Assembly (NCBI GenBank): GCA_026261815.1
Contig: JAMPIT010000258.1
Span: 14,747,501 to 14,811,500, forward strand
Length of the DNA stretch: 64,000 nt
Source: Monarcha castaneiventris obscurior
Lineage: Eukaryota > Chordata > Aves > Passeriformes > Monarchidae
Direction: 5' to 3'
A program made the translations under genes and the position numbers. The notes below the pieces were generated by a model. It was not told the DNA's origin. It saw only the letters and a list, made by a program, of their open reading frames with translations, and made no database searches. Below, one piece after another: positions 53,701 to 64,000 of this stretch (position 1 is the first letter of the stretch; each line of letters begins with the position of its first letter).

Positions 53701-55792
53701 AAGAGGGGGTTTCATGCCTCATCAGGACTTTTTGCTGCAAGGGAAGTTTTCAAGTTCCTCAGCGTTGCTTTTTTAGGCTCCACATTGCAAAGGCTCTGTG
53801 AGTACTTAGTACTAAAGTGTTAGTCACACATATAAAAGCTGCATTAACTCTTGTCTTCTCTGCAACGGGAGGACTAGACTACAAAGCAAACCAAGATCAT
53901 CTCTTCCAGTGTGATGCCAACAACAGCAGCAGATACTGAGCCACACAATCTCCATAGAGCACAGTTCTTAGTTTCATGCAGAGACCTCCTCTCCCTTTGG
54001 TGTCAGCCTCTCTGGCAGCGCAGCCTCTGTTCCAGTAGGTGCTGCTGGCCCCTTCAGCCAGCCTAGGGCCCACAAAAGTCTAGATTAACTTCCCAGCTCT
54101 GCCAAAGGTTTAGATTAATTTCCCAGCTCTGCCACAGATCTTTAAGACCTTGGGCAGGTTATCTAAATGCTGACCCAGCAAGACACCTCAGCACAAATGC
54201 ACCATATTCCCTACAGTCTGCATTCCTGAGCAAGACAAACTTCTCCATCCCCCGTCTGCAAGACAGGCATTGAAGATGGCAACACAGACATCTTGCAACA
54301 CTCCGAATTAGCTGTCATATTTGCCACTGTATGTATAGTGTTCATGTGTGGAAAAAAAAAACCCCAGAGAATTTGCTTGGTGTTTCTTAGTAACTCAAAC
54401 AATCAACAACAATATCAGCAGCCATTTCTCTGTCACATGAAAAACTGTCTTAACTTTTAACTTTCTTGGCTGTGACTGGCTGAAATCACAACAAACAAGC
54501 TACAGGCTAAAATTAAAGTCTTCCATTAGTAGTTACTAAACATCCTACGCTCCAAAAATGGAAATTAACCTCATGCTGATGACAGCTACAGGCTTAGTGA
54601 TATGTCACCAAAAATGCTATCATAAGGGACAAAGAGAGAAAAAAAGACTGACTTCACAATCAAAGAAGATTAAGCAAGAGCACCTCTGGAGTAGTGTGAA
54701 TTACTCGTTAACACATTTTTCAATTGTGTAACAATTGCTTTGTGCCTGGATCCTGTTTAGAGAAAAAACTGAGCTTTTGAATAGGTTCCTAGTTGTTAAC
54801 TAGTACAAGAAAAAATATTTCAGTGCTGAAAGAATAGACACAATAAATTTATGGGCATACTCAAATATATATTAGGAGCTGCTTAACACATATCAGATTT
54901 CTTTCCAATAACGACCACACAGATGAACACTTACAAAACCAAAAACAAACAAAAAAAGCAAGTGAAATTATTTACTTTGTGCTATGGTTTAAAATTTGAA
55001 CCAAAATTTCACACAAGCACGAAGCATAATCTATCGTATTTCCCAAGCTAAGCAAGAACTGATGTTCTTTCTGGTCTGTAGCTTCACATATATGGACACA
55101 TTTTTATGTATTAAAGTTTATGAGCCTTATGCACACAATAAGAAAGGATAAATGAGTTTCCATTAAAAACACTACTGTGCATTTGCAATTGCATCAAAAA
55201 TCACTTACCCTGTGAACTGGAAAAAAAATAAAAATCTCTAAATCTTGTAAGACTGTTCTAAAAATCATTTTATATGTGGGTTTTCTTGACCCCATAACCT
55301 TGGGTTATGAATGATTGCAGACTAGATTCTGCAGCTGGTGTCTTTCTACAACTATAAATTTTGACAGCATTGCTCAACTAAGAAAACTGTGTCAGTCTTC
55401 CAAGCAGCCTGGTTGTTCTTTTTATGGATCAGCACCTATATCTGTGAACTGCATTAATTTAGCCTGCAATTTTATTAAGTGAGCAGTCTCTGTAATTAAC
55501 AGTTACAAACATCCAGCTGCATTCCAAATTTTAAAGTCTGGGCTGCCTACCACTTCATCAGAATGTGAATATCTTGGAAGTCTTTATATTCTTCCATTAA
55601 GTAAAAGTATATGACACTTACACAAAAATTACATGCGAGAAAGAGACACATTTAAGGCAGGCAAACATTTGTACAATACAGCTGGGAGAAGCTGCAGTCA
55701 CAGCTTTGGCATGCTTGGAGAGGTTTCTTTCGAAGCCTTTGTTAAATGTATGCTGCTGCAATATAGTAAAAAGAGTAATAAAGGTAACTTAC
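47780..55792 (-). other. COL24A1 intron 3
   Basis: This is the longest complete intron in the window (8013 bp). It is mostly AT-rich unique sequence with a 30-bp tandem duplication at 54081-54137. The exon 3 frame stays open into its first 48 bases, giving 16 extra codons before TAA at 55742-55744, with an AATAAA at 55471-55476 further on. I see no coding segment; exons 3 and 4 join without a gap in the helix. Confidence 0.8.
54081..54137. repeat. 30-bp tandem duplication
   Basis: TAGATTAACTTCCCAGCTCT then GCCAAAG (54081-54107) is repeated 30 bp on as TAGATTAATTTCCCAGCTCT then GCCACAG (54111-54137), with two mismatches. Confidence 0.85.
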
Positions 55793-57093
55793 AGGAGGTC
55801 CAGTTTCCCCCTTTGGACCTCTGACACTTGCCCTTTCAAACATTTTGCCAAGATCTTCATAGTCATAAGCATAATTATCAATACCATTTTCATAACTGTT
55901 TTCTGTATGATAAGTCTCATCAGCATCAAATGCACCTTCCTGCCCCGGACGGAGTTGATTATCCAGAGGGAGCTCAGCAGGCAAACTGTACAGGGTTGTG
56001 TGGAAGATTTGCTGCTTTTTATTTGGTTCATCTAAATGCTGCTTTGCTTTTTCCATTCCCTTGCTTTTAGTTTTACTCTGTTTTGCAGAGGAGATCAGAG
56101 AAGGCTCACTATGTCTGCCTGCATCTTCTGTGGTATTAGCTGAACTATTTGGATATGATCCTGCAGGGGTTTTAGTGATGTTTCTTTTTTTGCTCCTCTC
56201 CTGCTGCTGAAGAGCCAGATTGACGTTTTCCTGGAGTTCTGTTTGAGGCCAAGCTTCCAGCAACAGAGGTTTGGTCTCTGCAAACTCCCATGCAGAGGCA
56301 TTTCTTAACTCAAAGTGGTCTGGTAGAAAGTGAATCTGAGCAACGTCGGTAACAGGCCCGTTTGATACTTCTTTCCATCTATAAGCTGATACATCTTCCT
56401 GGTTTTCCTCATCAGTGATCATCTTTGAAAAAACATCCAGCCCATGGGACACAAGTGAAGCCCCAGGCAGGGATCGATACGTTTCGGCCTGGCGGCACTG
56501 CTGTCTCACATATTTACAATAGTTTGCAGAGGCTTCCGCAGAGGGAATAATATCGAGCTGACATATAACTCCTTCAAAGCTGACAGAGTGGGAGTTCATC
56601 CTTCCCAGGGTAAATACACCCTCTGAATCAAATGTCTCCACTTCAGAAAGTACTTCACTGCTGTAGTACTTGTTGCCACACTCAGCAAATACTGAGACAG
56701 TCTTGCCTCCAAACCCAATGGCAAATGAATGCCATTGTTCATTATGAACACAATAATCAAAGTACACGGGCTGCTTCCCTCCAGAGTACACCGCTACCTT
56801 TCTCGGTAGCAGCTGCACACCAAACTGCAGCCTGCTTTTGTTCCTAATACTGAAAAGAAAAGCATTACTGACTCTGTAAGAGTACAACCCAACCAACAAG
56901 GTGAACGGATGCCCTAGATTTGATGGTATGACTTGAGTGACGGGGGACTCAATATGGGCATCACTACTTAGTACAACTCCTGATGCAGTCAGACGAACAC
57001 CCTGAGGTAACAGAGAGGATGTTGAGGGCACTGTTGTCTCTGATGGCTCTTGGACATCTTTCACAAGGCCTAGTTGATGAAGAACATCTATTG
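55793..57093 (-). CDS. COL24A1: COL24A1 exon 3: TSPN domain, variable linker, helix start
   Basis: This 1301-bp exon (2 bases plus 433 codons) has acceptor TTTTACAG and donor GTAAGT. Numbering from its first whole codon (Ile of IDVLHQLGL), residues about 30-200 form the TSPN/laminin-G-like domain. Landmarks there are QGVRLTASGVV, NAFLFSIRNKSRLQFGVQLL, QWHSFAI, VFTLG, CQLDIIPSAEAS and CKYVRQQC. Cysteines are at 114, 138, 177, 192 and 199; the last four match human as I recall, and Cys114 (YCVHN) does not. Residues about 200-388 are a low-complexity, Ser/Lys/Gln-rich linker. N-glycosylation sequons are at 84 (NKS), 264 (NAS), 304 (NIT), 315 (NSS) and 319 (NTT), with a basic SKKR just before 304. 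Residues 389-414 are acidic and Tyr-rich (DADETYHTENSYENG, then NYAYDYED). The exon ends with RGPKGETGPP, the start of the triple helix. The domain is expected to stay as an N-propeptide in the matrix. The linker is shorter and more diverged than the human one I remember. The frame has a GTG at 57064 that is not a start. Confidence 0.95.
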
Positions 57094-58799
57094 CTGTAAA
57101 AGAAATAAAGGCACACTGATGATTTCATTTACAAGCTCATACATTCACATCCATATAAACAAGTGTACACAGAACATTTTAACAAATTTGAACCTCCCGG
57201 AGCATATACACTTCACACAGTAAGGCCACCAAATCCCTAGTGGAAGGCACTGATCTTTCACATAAATCAAACAAATAATTAAAGCCAGAGCAAAATTTCC
57301 ATCTTAAAAAAACAACCAAGCAAAACAAACACACAGAAAGGCCCACAAAACACCCACTATAGGTTAATTCGCTTATGGAAGTGAAAAATGCTCATTGCTC
57401 TCTTCAAGCTTTCCAGTGCTCAGTCAATACACTTTGGTTAGTTCCTTATTTATTTTGCAAATCCTATCTACTCTTTGAGCAGAGAATCACTTTAAAAAAA
57501 AAAAATCTTCTCTTCTGCAAAAAACCTGCAATAAACCCATGCTTTTTCTCTTTATCTGAAAAGTTGGAATGAAAGCGTTTGAGGGAACAGTTGCTTTGTT
57601 CATAAGAAGGGACAAGCTATTCACAACACAGTAACACCTCAGCAGAGCACCAAAAGGTAGTCACTGGCTCAAAGCAAAATACAAAGGTAAGCCTTGCCAA
57701 GGAACTACTATGTGCTGCAGGGGTAATTCAGCTGGTACCTGGGAAGAATTGCTGTGCTTTCACAGGGACCTCTCCATTCACCAAGCAGGGCCCTGTGCCA
57801 TTACAAAGCTGGCTACAAAGGGAATTGTTTTCCCAGTGGGATGACTGTATGTATCTGTGCCAAAGTTAGCCCAAAGTTAGACTAAAAGAAAACAAAGATC
57901 TTTCCAAGGGGAGATGCAACTGAGCACACTGCCATCGCCTCCTTCCCCTCCACACAGTTTGCTTGTTAGAGCCACGGATGAAGTGAATTTGGAGCAGTGG
58001 AAGTGGCGAGGAGCAAAGAATGAGGAGAATTGTCATGACTCAAGGGGTAGTGCTCCCATCTTCTGGCTCACCTCTCCCCATCAAGTGCACAAGGCTGCAG
58101 CTACCCTGACAAGACATTGAATTAAGAGTGCACTACACAGCAGCAGACATTAAGGAGACAGAGCAGCCAGCTGTCCTACTGATTTATGTTCTATAGGTTT
58201 GGCTTTGACATGTAGGAGTCTGGAGAGATCCTCCTACAGGGCAGAATAGGCAGCGGTTCTTTCACTAGATTCTCTAGTTTCTCATTCAATGCAAGCTATG
58301 TGCTCTAAGCCTTTCCTTAGTCTGGGCCTTAAAGTGTCTCCCTCTTTTACCTGGCTGAGTATCTTCACCTAATGGGTAGAAACGCAATTATCTATCACCC
58401 TGACAAACTGAAATCATATCTGTCCTGGGATAAGAAATCAAAGCCACCTTTGGGTAAATCAACAGCTGAAGGTTGATTTACCCAATTAATTTCATATTGC
58501 CTAAATCAGATTTGGGCAAGCTGAAATTGGTGGGCATAGATACCTTCCTTCAGGATGAATATAAAGACACTGTTATATCCCTTATGATGCAGGTGAAACA
58601 CTACAAAGGTTTGAGTAGGAGCTAAACCACACATCCCCAGGACCCTTTCTGTAGGGTCTCAAAATAAGACAGCATTTATGGCATTGATTGATTGGTAAAA
58701 TTGCTTGTCTGGGTGTCTGTGAAAGGTACAGAAATATTGCAGATGTTGAATCAAAATGCAATCACGGAACTATGGAACGAGAAGATTAGGAACTAAAAC

Positions 58800-59172
58800 A
58801 TACGACATGGGAAAAGGCTGAAGGAATGACATTTGGGTTGGCCTAGAGACAGGAAGGTTTGGGGGAATCTAATTAAAATTGTCCATTATCTGAATTGAGG
58901 CCATAGGGAAAACAGGGAAAAGCTGAGGACTAACAGGCACAAGCTGCAGCACATGAAATTTCAGCTCCGTACAAAGAAAAAACATTCTCACCACAAAAGT
59001 GGTTAAGTGCTGGACCAGGGGGCAGAGACATTGTGTAATCTCCGTTCTTGGAGATTTTCAAAGACCAACTGGACAGGACCCAACAACCTGAAATAACTTC
59101 AGCATTGACCCTCATCTCAGCAGGAATTAGGACCAGATGAGTTCAAGGTACCCCTAACCCAAATTTTCTGAT
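58800..59172 (+). mobile_element. CR1 LINE 3'-end fragment
   Basis: On the plus strand the order of words matches the CR1 3' region as I know it: GAAAAGGCTGA, GGGGGAATCTAATTA, CACAAGCTGCAGCACATGAAATT, then AAAAAACATTCTCACC, GAGATTTTCAAAGACC, CTGGACAGGACC, and the end GACCAGATGAGTTCAAGG...AACCCAAATTTTCTGATT. It is diverged and 5'-truncated, as most avian CR1 copies are, and it lies antisense to COL24A1. The left limit is approximate. Confidence 0.85.
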
Positions 59173-61290
59173 TTTTTTTGCACAAGGGGAACACCAGTTT
59201 TGCACAACTGAACACCAGTTTTCATAAACAGCATTGCACAGCAGCATACGATATCATTTGTTTCCACCCCTCACTGGAACAATTTCAGTGAAACACCTAT
59301 ATTAAGAATTACTTGTAGTATCCAACAGTTGCACTGATCAAATAAGCCTGGCTGGACAGACACAGGCACTTTCTACAGCATTTGGCTGAGGGTACTTCTA
59401 CTATGGGCATACTTATACTAAGTAAATAAAGCTATTAAATGGCACAACGAAAATCTGGAGTAAAGAAGAAAAGTTAAGGAATTGCTGCTACATTAAAAGA
59501 AAAGAGCCACTGAAACAAATGGATGTTTACACTTTAAGTGGAAAAAAAGGTCTCCTTTCCCAGTTTCCCTTTCTCTGTTTACTGAATGTATTCATAGCAA
59601 ACTTTAAGAATAGACAGATGTTGGCTTAGTTTCAGTGGTAAATTATGAGAAGTGCCTGAGATTTCCTTCAGAGTGATTTATAAATTGGAACCAAAACATC
59701 AACCTGAATACACTGCACATCTTGAAAATTAATTACACACCTTGTAGTGTTTCTAGTCATGTTTGAGATTCACGGACGGGCCAAGCTTATCCTGGCAAGT
59801 AGCCAGTGCAGACGAAGGTATGGAGAAAGAATAGTTCTGCAGAAAGTCCTGTGTGTGCCAATTTCTCAAGATGTTTTGCCTCAGAGCAATTAATTTACTA
59901 TGGCTGTATTTTTATCTGTCAGGCTGATAATAGAGGTCAGGTTATAGTAGAGCTCCGAAGCACAGTGCATCTGCTAATGAACCACCACACTTTCCCAGGA
60001 CCCTGTCCTGCCTGGCCTGCCTGTAGCTCTGGAGGAGAGAGCTGTGCTTGCACTGCCCTTGTGAAGGGAAGCTGGGAAGAAACACAGGTCCTGAGCTCTG
60101 GGAAGTGCAGCCTTACACATGTAAATAATCCCCAAGGCAGAATACACTGTTCCACAATTTCTGTGCACTGGCTGGGCCAGCTGACTGCACAAGGAGAACA
60201 GCTGCTAGTCCAACCTAAGGCTGTGTCTAAATACCACATCCTAACTTGAAATAGTGGGCAAATACTTGTATTTTTAAGAAACTTTAATTACATATTTTTA
60301 TTTAAAAATAGTCATGCATGTGATCCATCCAAAGTATTATAAATTCAAGTACAAAATAAAAAGCCTTAACTGGTTTAAAATAGTCAGCTTAAAAATTACA
60401 TTCAAGCCTATTGCTACTAAATCTCAAGCTGCAAGCAAATTTGCCAAATTTTTGGCAGTTCTGATTTGAAAAGAGCTCATGGTTTAAAAGTTATTAAAAA
60501 AAGAAAAATCATCAGCAAGGACGATGAGGAATAAGACTATTTCCTATTTTTTATCCTGCAAATAGATTTCTGCAAACAATGACAGGTCGTGAGAGAGCTA
60601 AACACAAATAAATGTTGTGTGAAAAATGACATCAAAAAAGTAAGTATGAAGTAATTATTCCTTGCTGACTTGCTGCCTGTTAACCCACTGTCAAGCCAAA
60701 AGGCTGTTCCAAACTTTTTTGGCCAGTCATTTCACTTCTGGTCCAACATGTATTTTTATTTTATTTTAAGGCTTTCAGAAGCTCTTGGCAGCACACAGGA
60801 TTTTGGGAGCAGGCAACCCTCTCATTCTTCCTCCCAGCATGACAACCACTATTTGCTTTACCTATCAGTTGTCAGTTTTCTTTGTTTACCCATGTCTGCA
60901 AAACATCTGTCTTCACTTACTGCTTATTCAACCCATTAGTCCCCCAAATTGTAACAGCTCAACTTCTTGAAGGAAAAGTTGTTTTGGGTTTTTGGTGTCA
61001 AGCTTTCCTTCCACTTTCTAGAAGAACTTTGAAAATTCACAACCTTACTGCTTCAGGAGGGAGGGCAAAATCTAACACCAGCTTTGGCAAAAAGCCTTCT
61101 GACCCTCTTGTGGCACAAAAATAACCCCACAAAGGAATTGGGGAGGGATGAAGGGATTTGACTACGGGATTCTTTCACACGCATATTCCATTCAGCCCCT
61201 CTTGTTCACTTCCCATGTTCTTCCATGCTCACAACTACTCTGAAGGCAGGATGTCTGAGATGCTCTCTCTGTTTCAGCAGTCATACATTA

Positions 61291-61315
61291 GTACATACAT
61301 ACATAGTACATACAT
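61291..61315. repeat. TACA microsatellite
   Basis: GTACATACATACATAGTACATACAT, a short interrupted tetranucleotide repeat. Confidence 0.8.
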
Positions 61316-62944
61316 TTCTCCCTTTCTCATTTCCAGTGAGGGTAAGGGAAAAGACAAGGGCCATTCATCAGTCAACTCCACCAGAACCAAGAGTAATTAC
61401 TCATCAGATTTCCCATTTTCTAAGTGATGATGCATCTGGGTACATTAAGCTACCTGGTTGCAACACATGCTCTCCTGGACACCAGATCAGATGACTGGCA
61501 TAGGAAAGCCAGCAAGACACATTAATTCTGCGTGTCCTTGAGCCCCACTCAAAGTACTATTCCTAAAGACTGAGACTGTATCTTTACATATATTTCACTG
61601 AACATGATTTGTAGCAGCACACCAAACTGAACAAGGTGTATCTTCTCAGGTAAAGCACGAGAAGTGAGAGAAAATGTTTATTTCTTTGCAGAGGAGGAGG
61701 GTGGGCTGGAGGGATGATGACACTCAAACTGACACCCCACAGCTGTCTCTGGCATCCCTCACCTGCTCCCACTATACCAGGAAACTGCAAACTGCCTCCC
61801 TAAAACAGCCTCTTCCCTTTCCATCCCTGCAGGCCTGGGGCAGGGCAGGCCACACACATCTAACAGTGCTGCCCCTCCTCCAGTGAGAACTTGGCTCAGC
61901 TATTATAAAAATCCAGGAAAATCCCATCATCACAAAAGCATATGGCCCCCATTGAGCTGGATGTGAAAAATCAACAACCAATCTTACCAGGCAAGCAGTG
62001 GGCAACACTGGAAGGCAAAACTACAAACACAACAGCGGTGGAAGCAAAACAAAAAAAATATGACTGAAGGAAAAAACCAAGCATTGCCAATCTCTGGGAA
62101 TGACAAGCAGGAAAAATGCATTGGTGAGAATAATGGTGGGAGGCTGCTGAGATATCCCAAAGGGCTCTAGCAAAACATTATCAGGAATGAGTCTTGTCTT
62201 AACCACGCACCCCATCTGTTTGTATTCAGATGAGTATTTGCAGTTAACACACTCACCAGCCAAGGGTGACCTACTTTGTGCTTCACCTGTACAGCAAAGG
62301 ACTGCGGTGGATAACTGATGCTGCCACTCTCATGGCAGGTAGGAAGTGACTAAATGGCACATTAGCCTCCACCACTTTGGGACCCTATTATTCCCACAGC
62401 AGTCTCCAGAGCAAGCTGCACATCTGGTGCTGTTGTAACAGCTGGCAGATTAAAAAAGAAACTAAAAACAAGTCAACCCTATTTCCTCACTAACATCTGC
62501 ATCTGAATGCAAAGCCAAATGAATACCAAATTTCACATTTTGCTTTAGTGATGCCAGCCTAGACTAAGCCTTTATTATACACAGTGGTTTGCCTGCACAG
62601 CCTTAAGTGCAAAGGTAACTCAGTTATAGCTTGCCACCCCCAAGGACACCCACTTGCAGTGAAGACACAATCAAAGCCTTTTCACTGTACAAGGCTTCTT
62701 TTTTATGAAGAGCTTGCTTAAATATGTGAGCAATTTCATAGACAGAAAATCTGAGTAATTTTCAAAAGGTCATCTTTTCCAAACTGGTGCTTTAAACTTT
62801 TGCTCTCATTATGCTGTGACTGGTATTTTCTTCAAGTCATTTGAATTAAGGAACTGAACCTAAGGTCACAAGTAACAACAGCCGTTTATTCTTTTCATCT
62901 ACTAACAGATTATAGAAATCCTATTATAAACAAAGTGTTCTCAC

Positions 62945-63006
62945 CTTGTTTGGGAACTTGTGCAACACCCACAGCTACACATACTGCAATAAAAAGGAGA
63001 GCTTTC
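62945..63006 (-). CDS. COL24A1: COL24A1 exon 2: signal peptide core
   Basis: This 62-bp exon enters in phase 2 (its first G completes a codon from exon 1) and leaves in phase 1. It reads KALLFIAVCVAVGVAQVPKQ, and the last G joins CA of exon 3 to give Ala before IDVLHQLGL. As I recall, human has a similar hydrophobic stretch followed by GIDILHQLGL, so the fit at both edges is good. The run LLFIAVCVAVGVA is a secretory hydrophobic core, with a likely cleavage after GVA. The acceptor is CCCTTTTAG and the donor GTGAGA. The initiating Met must lie in exon 1, which is not seen in the window; the nearest upstream ATG (63026-63028) is out of frame. Confidence 0.88.
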
Positions 63007-64000
63007 CTAAAAGGGAAAGAAAAAACATGTGAGAAAACATCTACATTTTCAGAACTCCAAGGAATTAGAAACCTGATTCAAGACCCAAATGGCAGGATAC
63101 CACTGACTTCAGCAAGTGCTGAATCAAAGCCATCACAATGTACAACTTTCCACTGATACTGAGAAGGCGTTTCACACAAAGATCAAGGTTGTGTATACGC
63201 TCATATATAGCACATATCTTTTACACTGGCTTTTATTAATAAAATTACTGCATCTGCTTTATATTTTCTCGCAGCAGCTTTCAAATATGAATGCTCCTAT
63301 GTTTTTCTTCCTGGCAAGAAAAAAATGTTACCGTAAAGAAACCATAAAATAAATGACAAATTAATTTCTGTAGAGATCATTAGATACTTTGGATACTTTT
63401 GACATCCTATCAGTCTTCTCACTAGATCACATCACCTTACCATAAGTGAAAATTGTGTCAAACTTGTTCTTGTATTATAAAATTTTATCATGCTACAAGC
63501 AAGACATGCTCTTGAAAAAGTAAAAGAAATCCCATCACATTTTAACTTAAAACTCATGATCAGGTAGAAAAGTGTGATACTGATAGCTATCAGGCACACT
63601 GTCCTGGTTTCAGCCAGGTAGATAATTTTCTTCTTAGCAGCTGGTGGAGTGTTGTGTTTTGGATTTAGGATGAAAATAATGTTCATAGCACACTGATGTT
63701 TCAGTTGTTCCAACAAACACATAAAAGACTGATTTAGATGATGTGCTCAAATTTTGCTTTAGAAGCATTGACTGTTATACAGAGTATATTTTTAATGTGA
63801 TTAAGAACAGACTGTCTGCTGTTATTTACTTAATTATTGTATTAGCCAGATTAACATCTAATCACTCTCTTATCAGTGACTGAATCTTTTAATAAATGAG
63901 AAATATATTTTCTGTTATTGTTGGACAACCAGGCACAGATGTATGTAACAATTATAGTAACCTCTAACTACTCAGTTCTTAGAAGAAATATTTCAAAAAT
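63007..64000 (-). other. COL24A1 intron 1 (3' part)
   Basis: This is AT-rich sequence upstream of exon 2. I looked for exon 1 (start codon, Arg-rich N-terminus, donor) and saw none, so the promoter and first exon should lie further right. It contains the LTR fragment at about 63600-63726. Confidence 0.75.
63600..63726 (+). mobile_element. ERV-L type LTR fragment (5' part)
   Basis: It begins TGTCCTGGTTTCAGCC and continues through ATTTTCTTCTTAGCAGCTGG, GTGTTGTGTTTTGG, ATTTAGGATGAAAATAATG and ACACTGATGTTTCAGTTG. This is the start of a very common avian ERV-L family LTR as I remember it. Only about 125 bp are left, with no internal retroviral sequence nearby. The family name is from memory. Confidence 0.65.

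Larger units (their letters stand above)
57094..62944 (-). other. COL24A1 intron 2
   Basis: This 5851-bp intron holds a CR1 LINE 3' fragment (58800-59172) and a TACA microsatellite (61291-61315). Segments at 57.6-58.1, 59.8-60.2 and 61.7-62.3 kb are somewhat richer in GC but show no recognisable gene. The open frames there (up to 147 codons) lack any family resemblance. Confidence 0.8.
3020..63006 (-). other. COL24A1: COL24A1 gene, partial (exons 2-22)
   Basis: This is the collagen type XXIV alpha 1 chain, a secreted minor fibrillar collagen that in the literature assembles with or regulates type I collagen fibrils, mainly in bone and cornea. The sequence shows a signal-peptide exon, one large exon for the TSPN domain and linker, and nineteen 54- or 45-bp Gly-X-Y exons, all on the minus strand with GT-AG junctions. 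The peptides match human COL24A1 as I recall it, segment by segment and in order. The paralogue COL27A1 is the main alternative but differs in TSPN and helix sequence. The first exon and promoter are off the right edge; the remaining helix and C-propeptide (COLFI) are off the left edge. Exon numbers assume the human scheme with one upstream exon. About 60 kb covers these exons, much less than I recall for human. Confidence 0.96.

Noticed and set aside
57062..57064. GTG read as the start of the 440-codon frame
   Set aside because: It is an internal Val codon of exon 3; the frame continues upstream to the acceptor at 57093 and joins exon 2 in phase.
63026..63028. ATG just upstream of exon 2 as a start codon
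   Set aside because: It is not in frame with the signal-peptide reading and lies in the pyrimidine tract of the acceptor.
1..64000. CRISPR arrays, tRNA or rRNA genes, bacterial operons
   Set aside because: No spaced direct repeats, cloverleaf patterns or dense coding were found; the window is vertebrate intronic DNA.

Overview
The window is vertebrate nuclear DNA, AT-rich and mostly intronic, and it reads as a bird genome. The evidence is an antisense CR1 LINE 3' end at about 58.8-59.2 kb, the start of an avian ERV-L type LTR at 63.6 kb, and a compact version of a gene that is very large in mammals. Only one gene can be supported. It is COL24A1 (collagen type XXIV alpha 1 chain), entirely on the minus strand. 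The window holds 21 consecutive coding exons, from the signal-peptide exon (exon 2, 62945-63006) to a mid-helix exon (exon 22, 3020-3064). The first exon and promoter lie beyond the right edge. The rest of the triple helix and the C-propeptide lie beyond the left edge.

Layout in transcription order (right to left): intron 1 tail with an LTR fragment (63007-64000); exon 2, signal peptide; intron 2 with the CR1 fragment; exon 3, one large 1301-bp exon coding the N-terminal TSPN/laminin-G-like domain, a glycosylated variable linker, an acidic tyrosine-rich stretch and the first three Gly-X-Y triplets; a long intron 3; then nineteen small exons of exactly 54 or 45 bp. Each small exon begins with an intact Gly codon, and each is bounded by AG and GT. 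In order their sizes are 54,54,54,54,45,54,45,54,45,54,45,54,45,54,54,54,54,54,45. They code 324 residues of triple helix.

The identification rests on residue-level matches to human COL24A1 as I remember it. The exon 5 peptide GIPGPHGNPGLPGLPGPK is identical, and the segments line up one to one with no skipped segment, so I do not think an exon inside the window has been missed. COL24A1 is a minor (class B) fibrillar collagen linked in the literature to bone and collagen I fibril assembly.

The introns hold simple-sequence tracts (a G4-capable T/G tract near 2.1 kb, A/C-rich tracts, AT-rich patches), a few short tandem duplications, one CR1 and one LTR fragment. I found no other gene, tRNA, CRISPR array, operon or bacterial-type system. 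The more notable points are two cysteines that I do not recall in the human chain (one in the TSPN domain, one in the helix interruption), a probable tyrosine-sulfation cluster, a 90-bp intron, overlapping donor sites at exon 10, and a possible intron-retained short TSPN isoform. Comparisons with the human protein are from memory and are marked as such.
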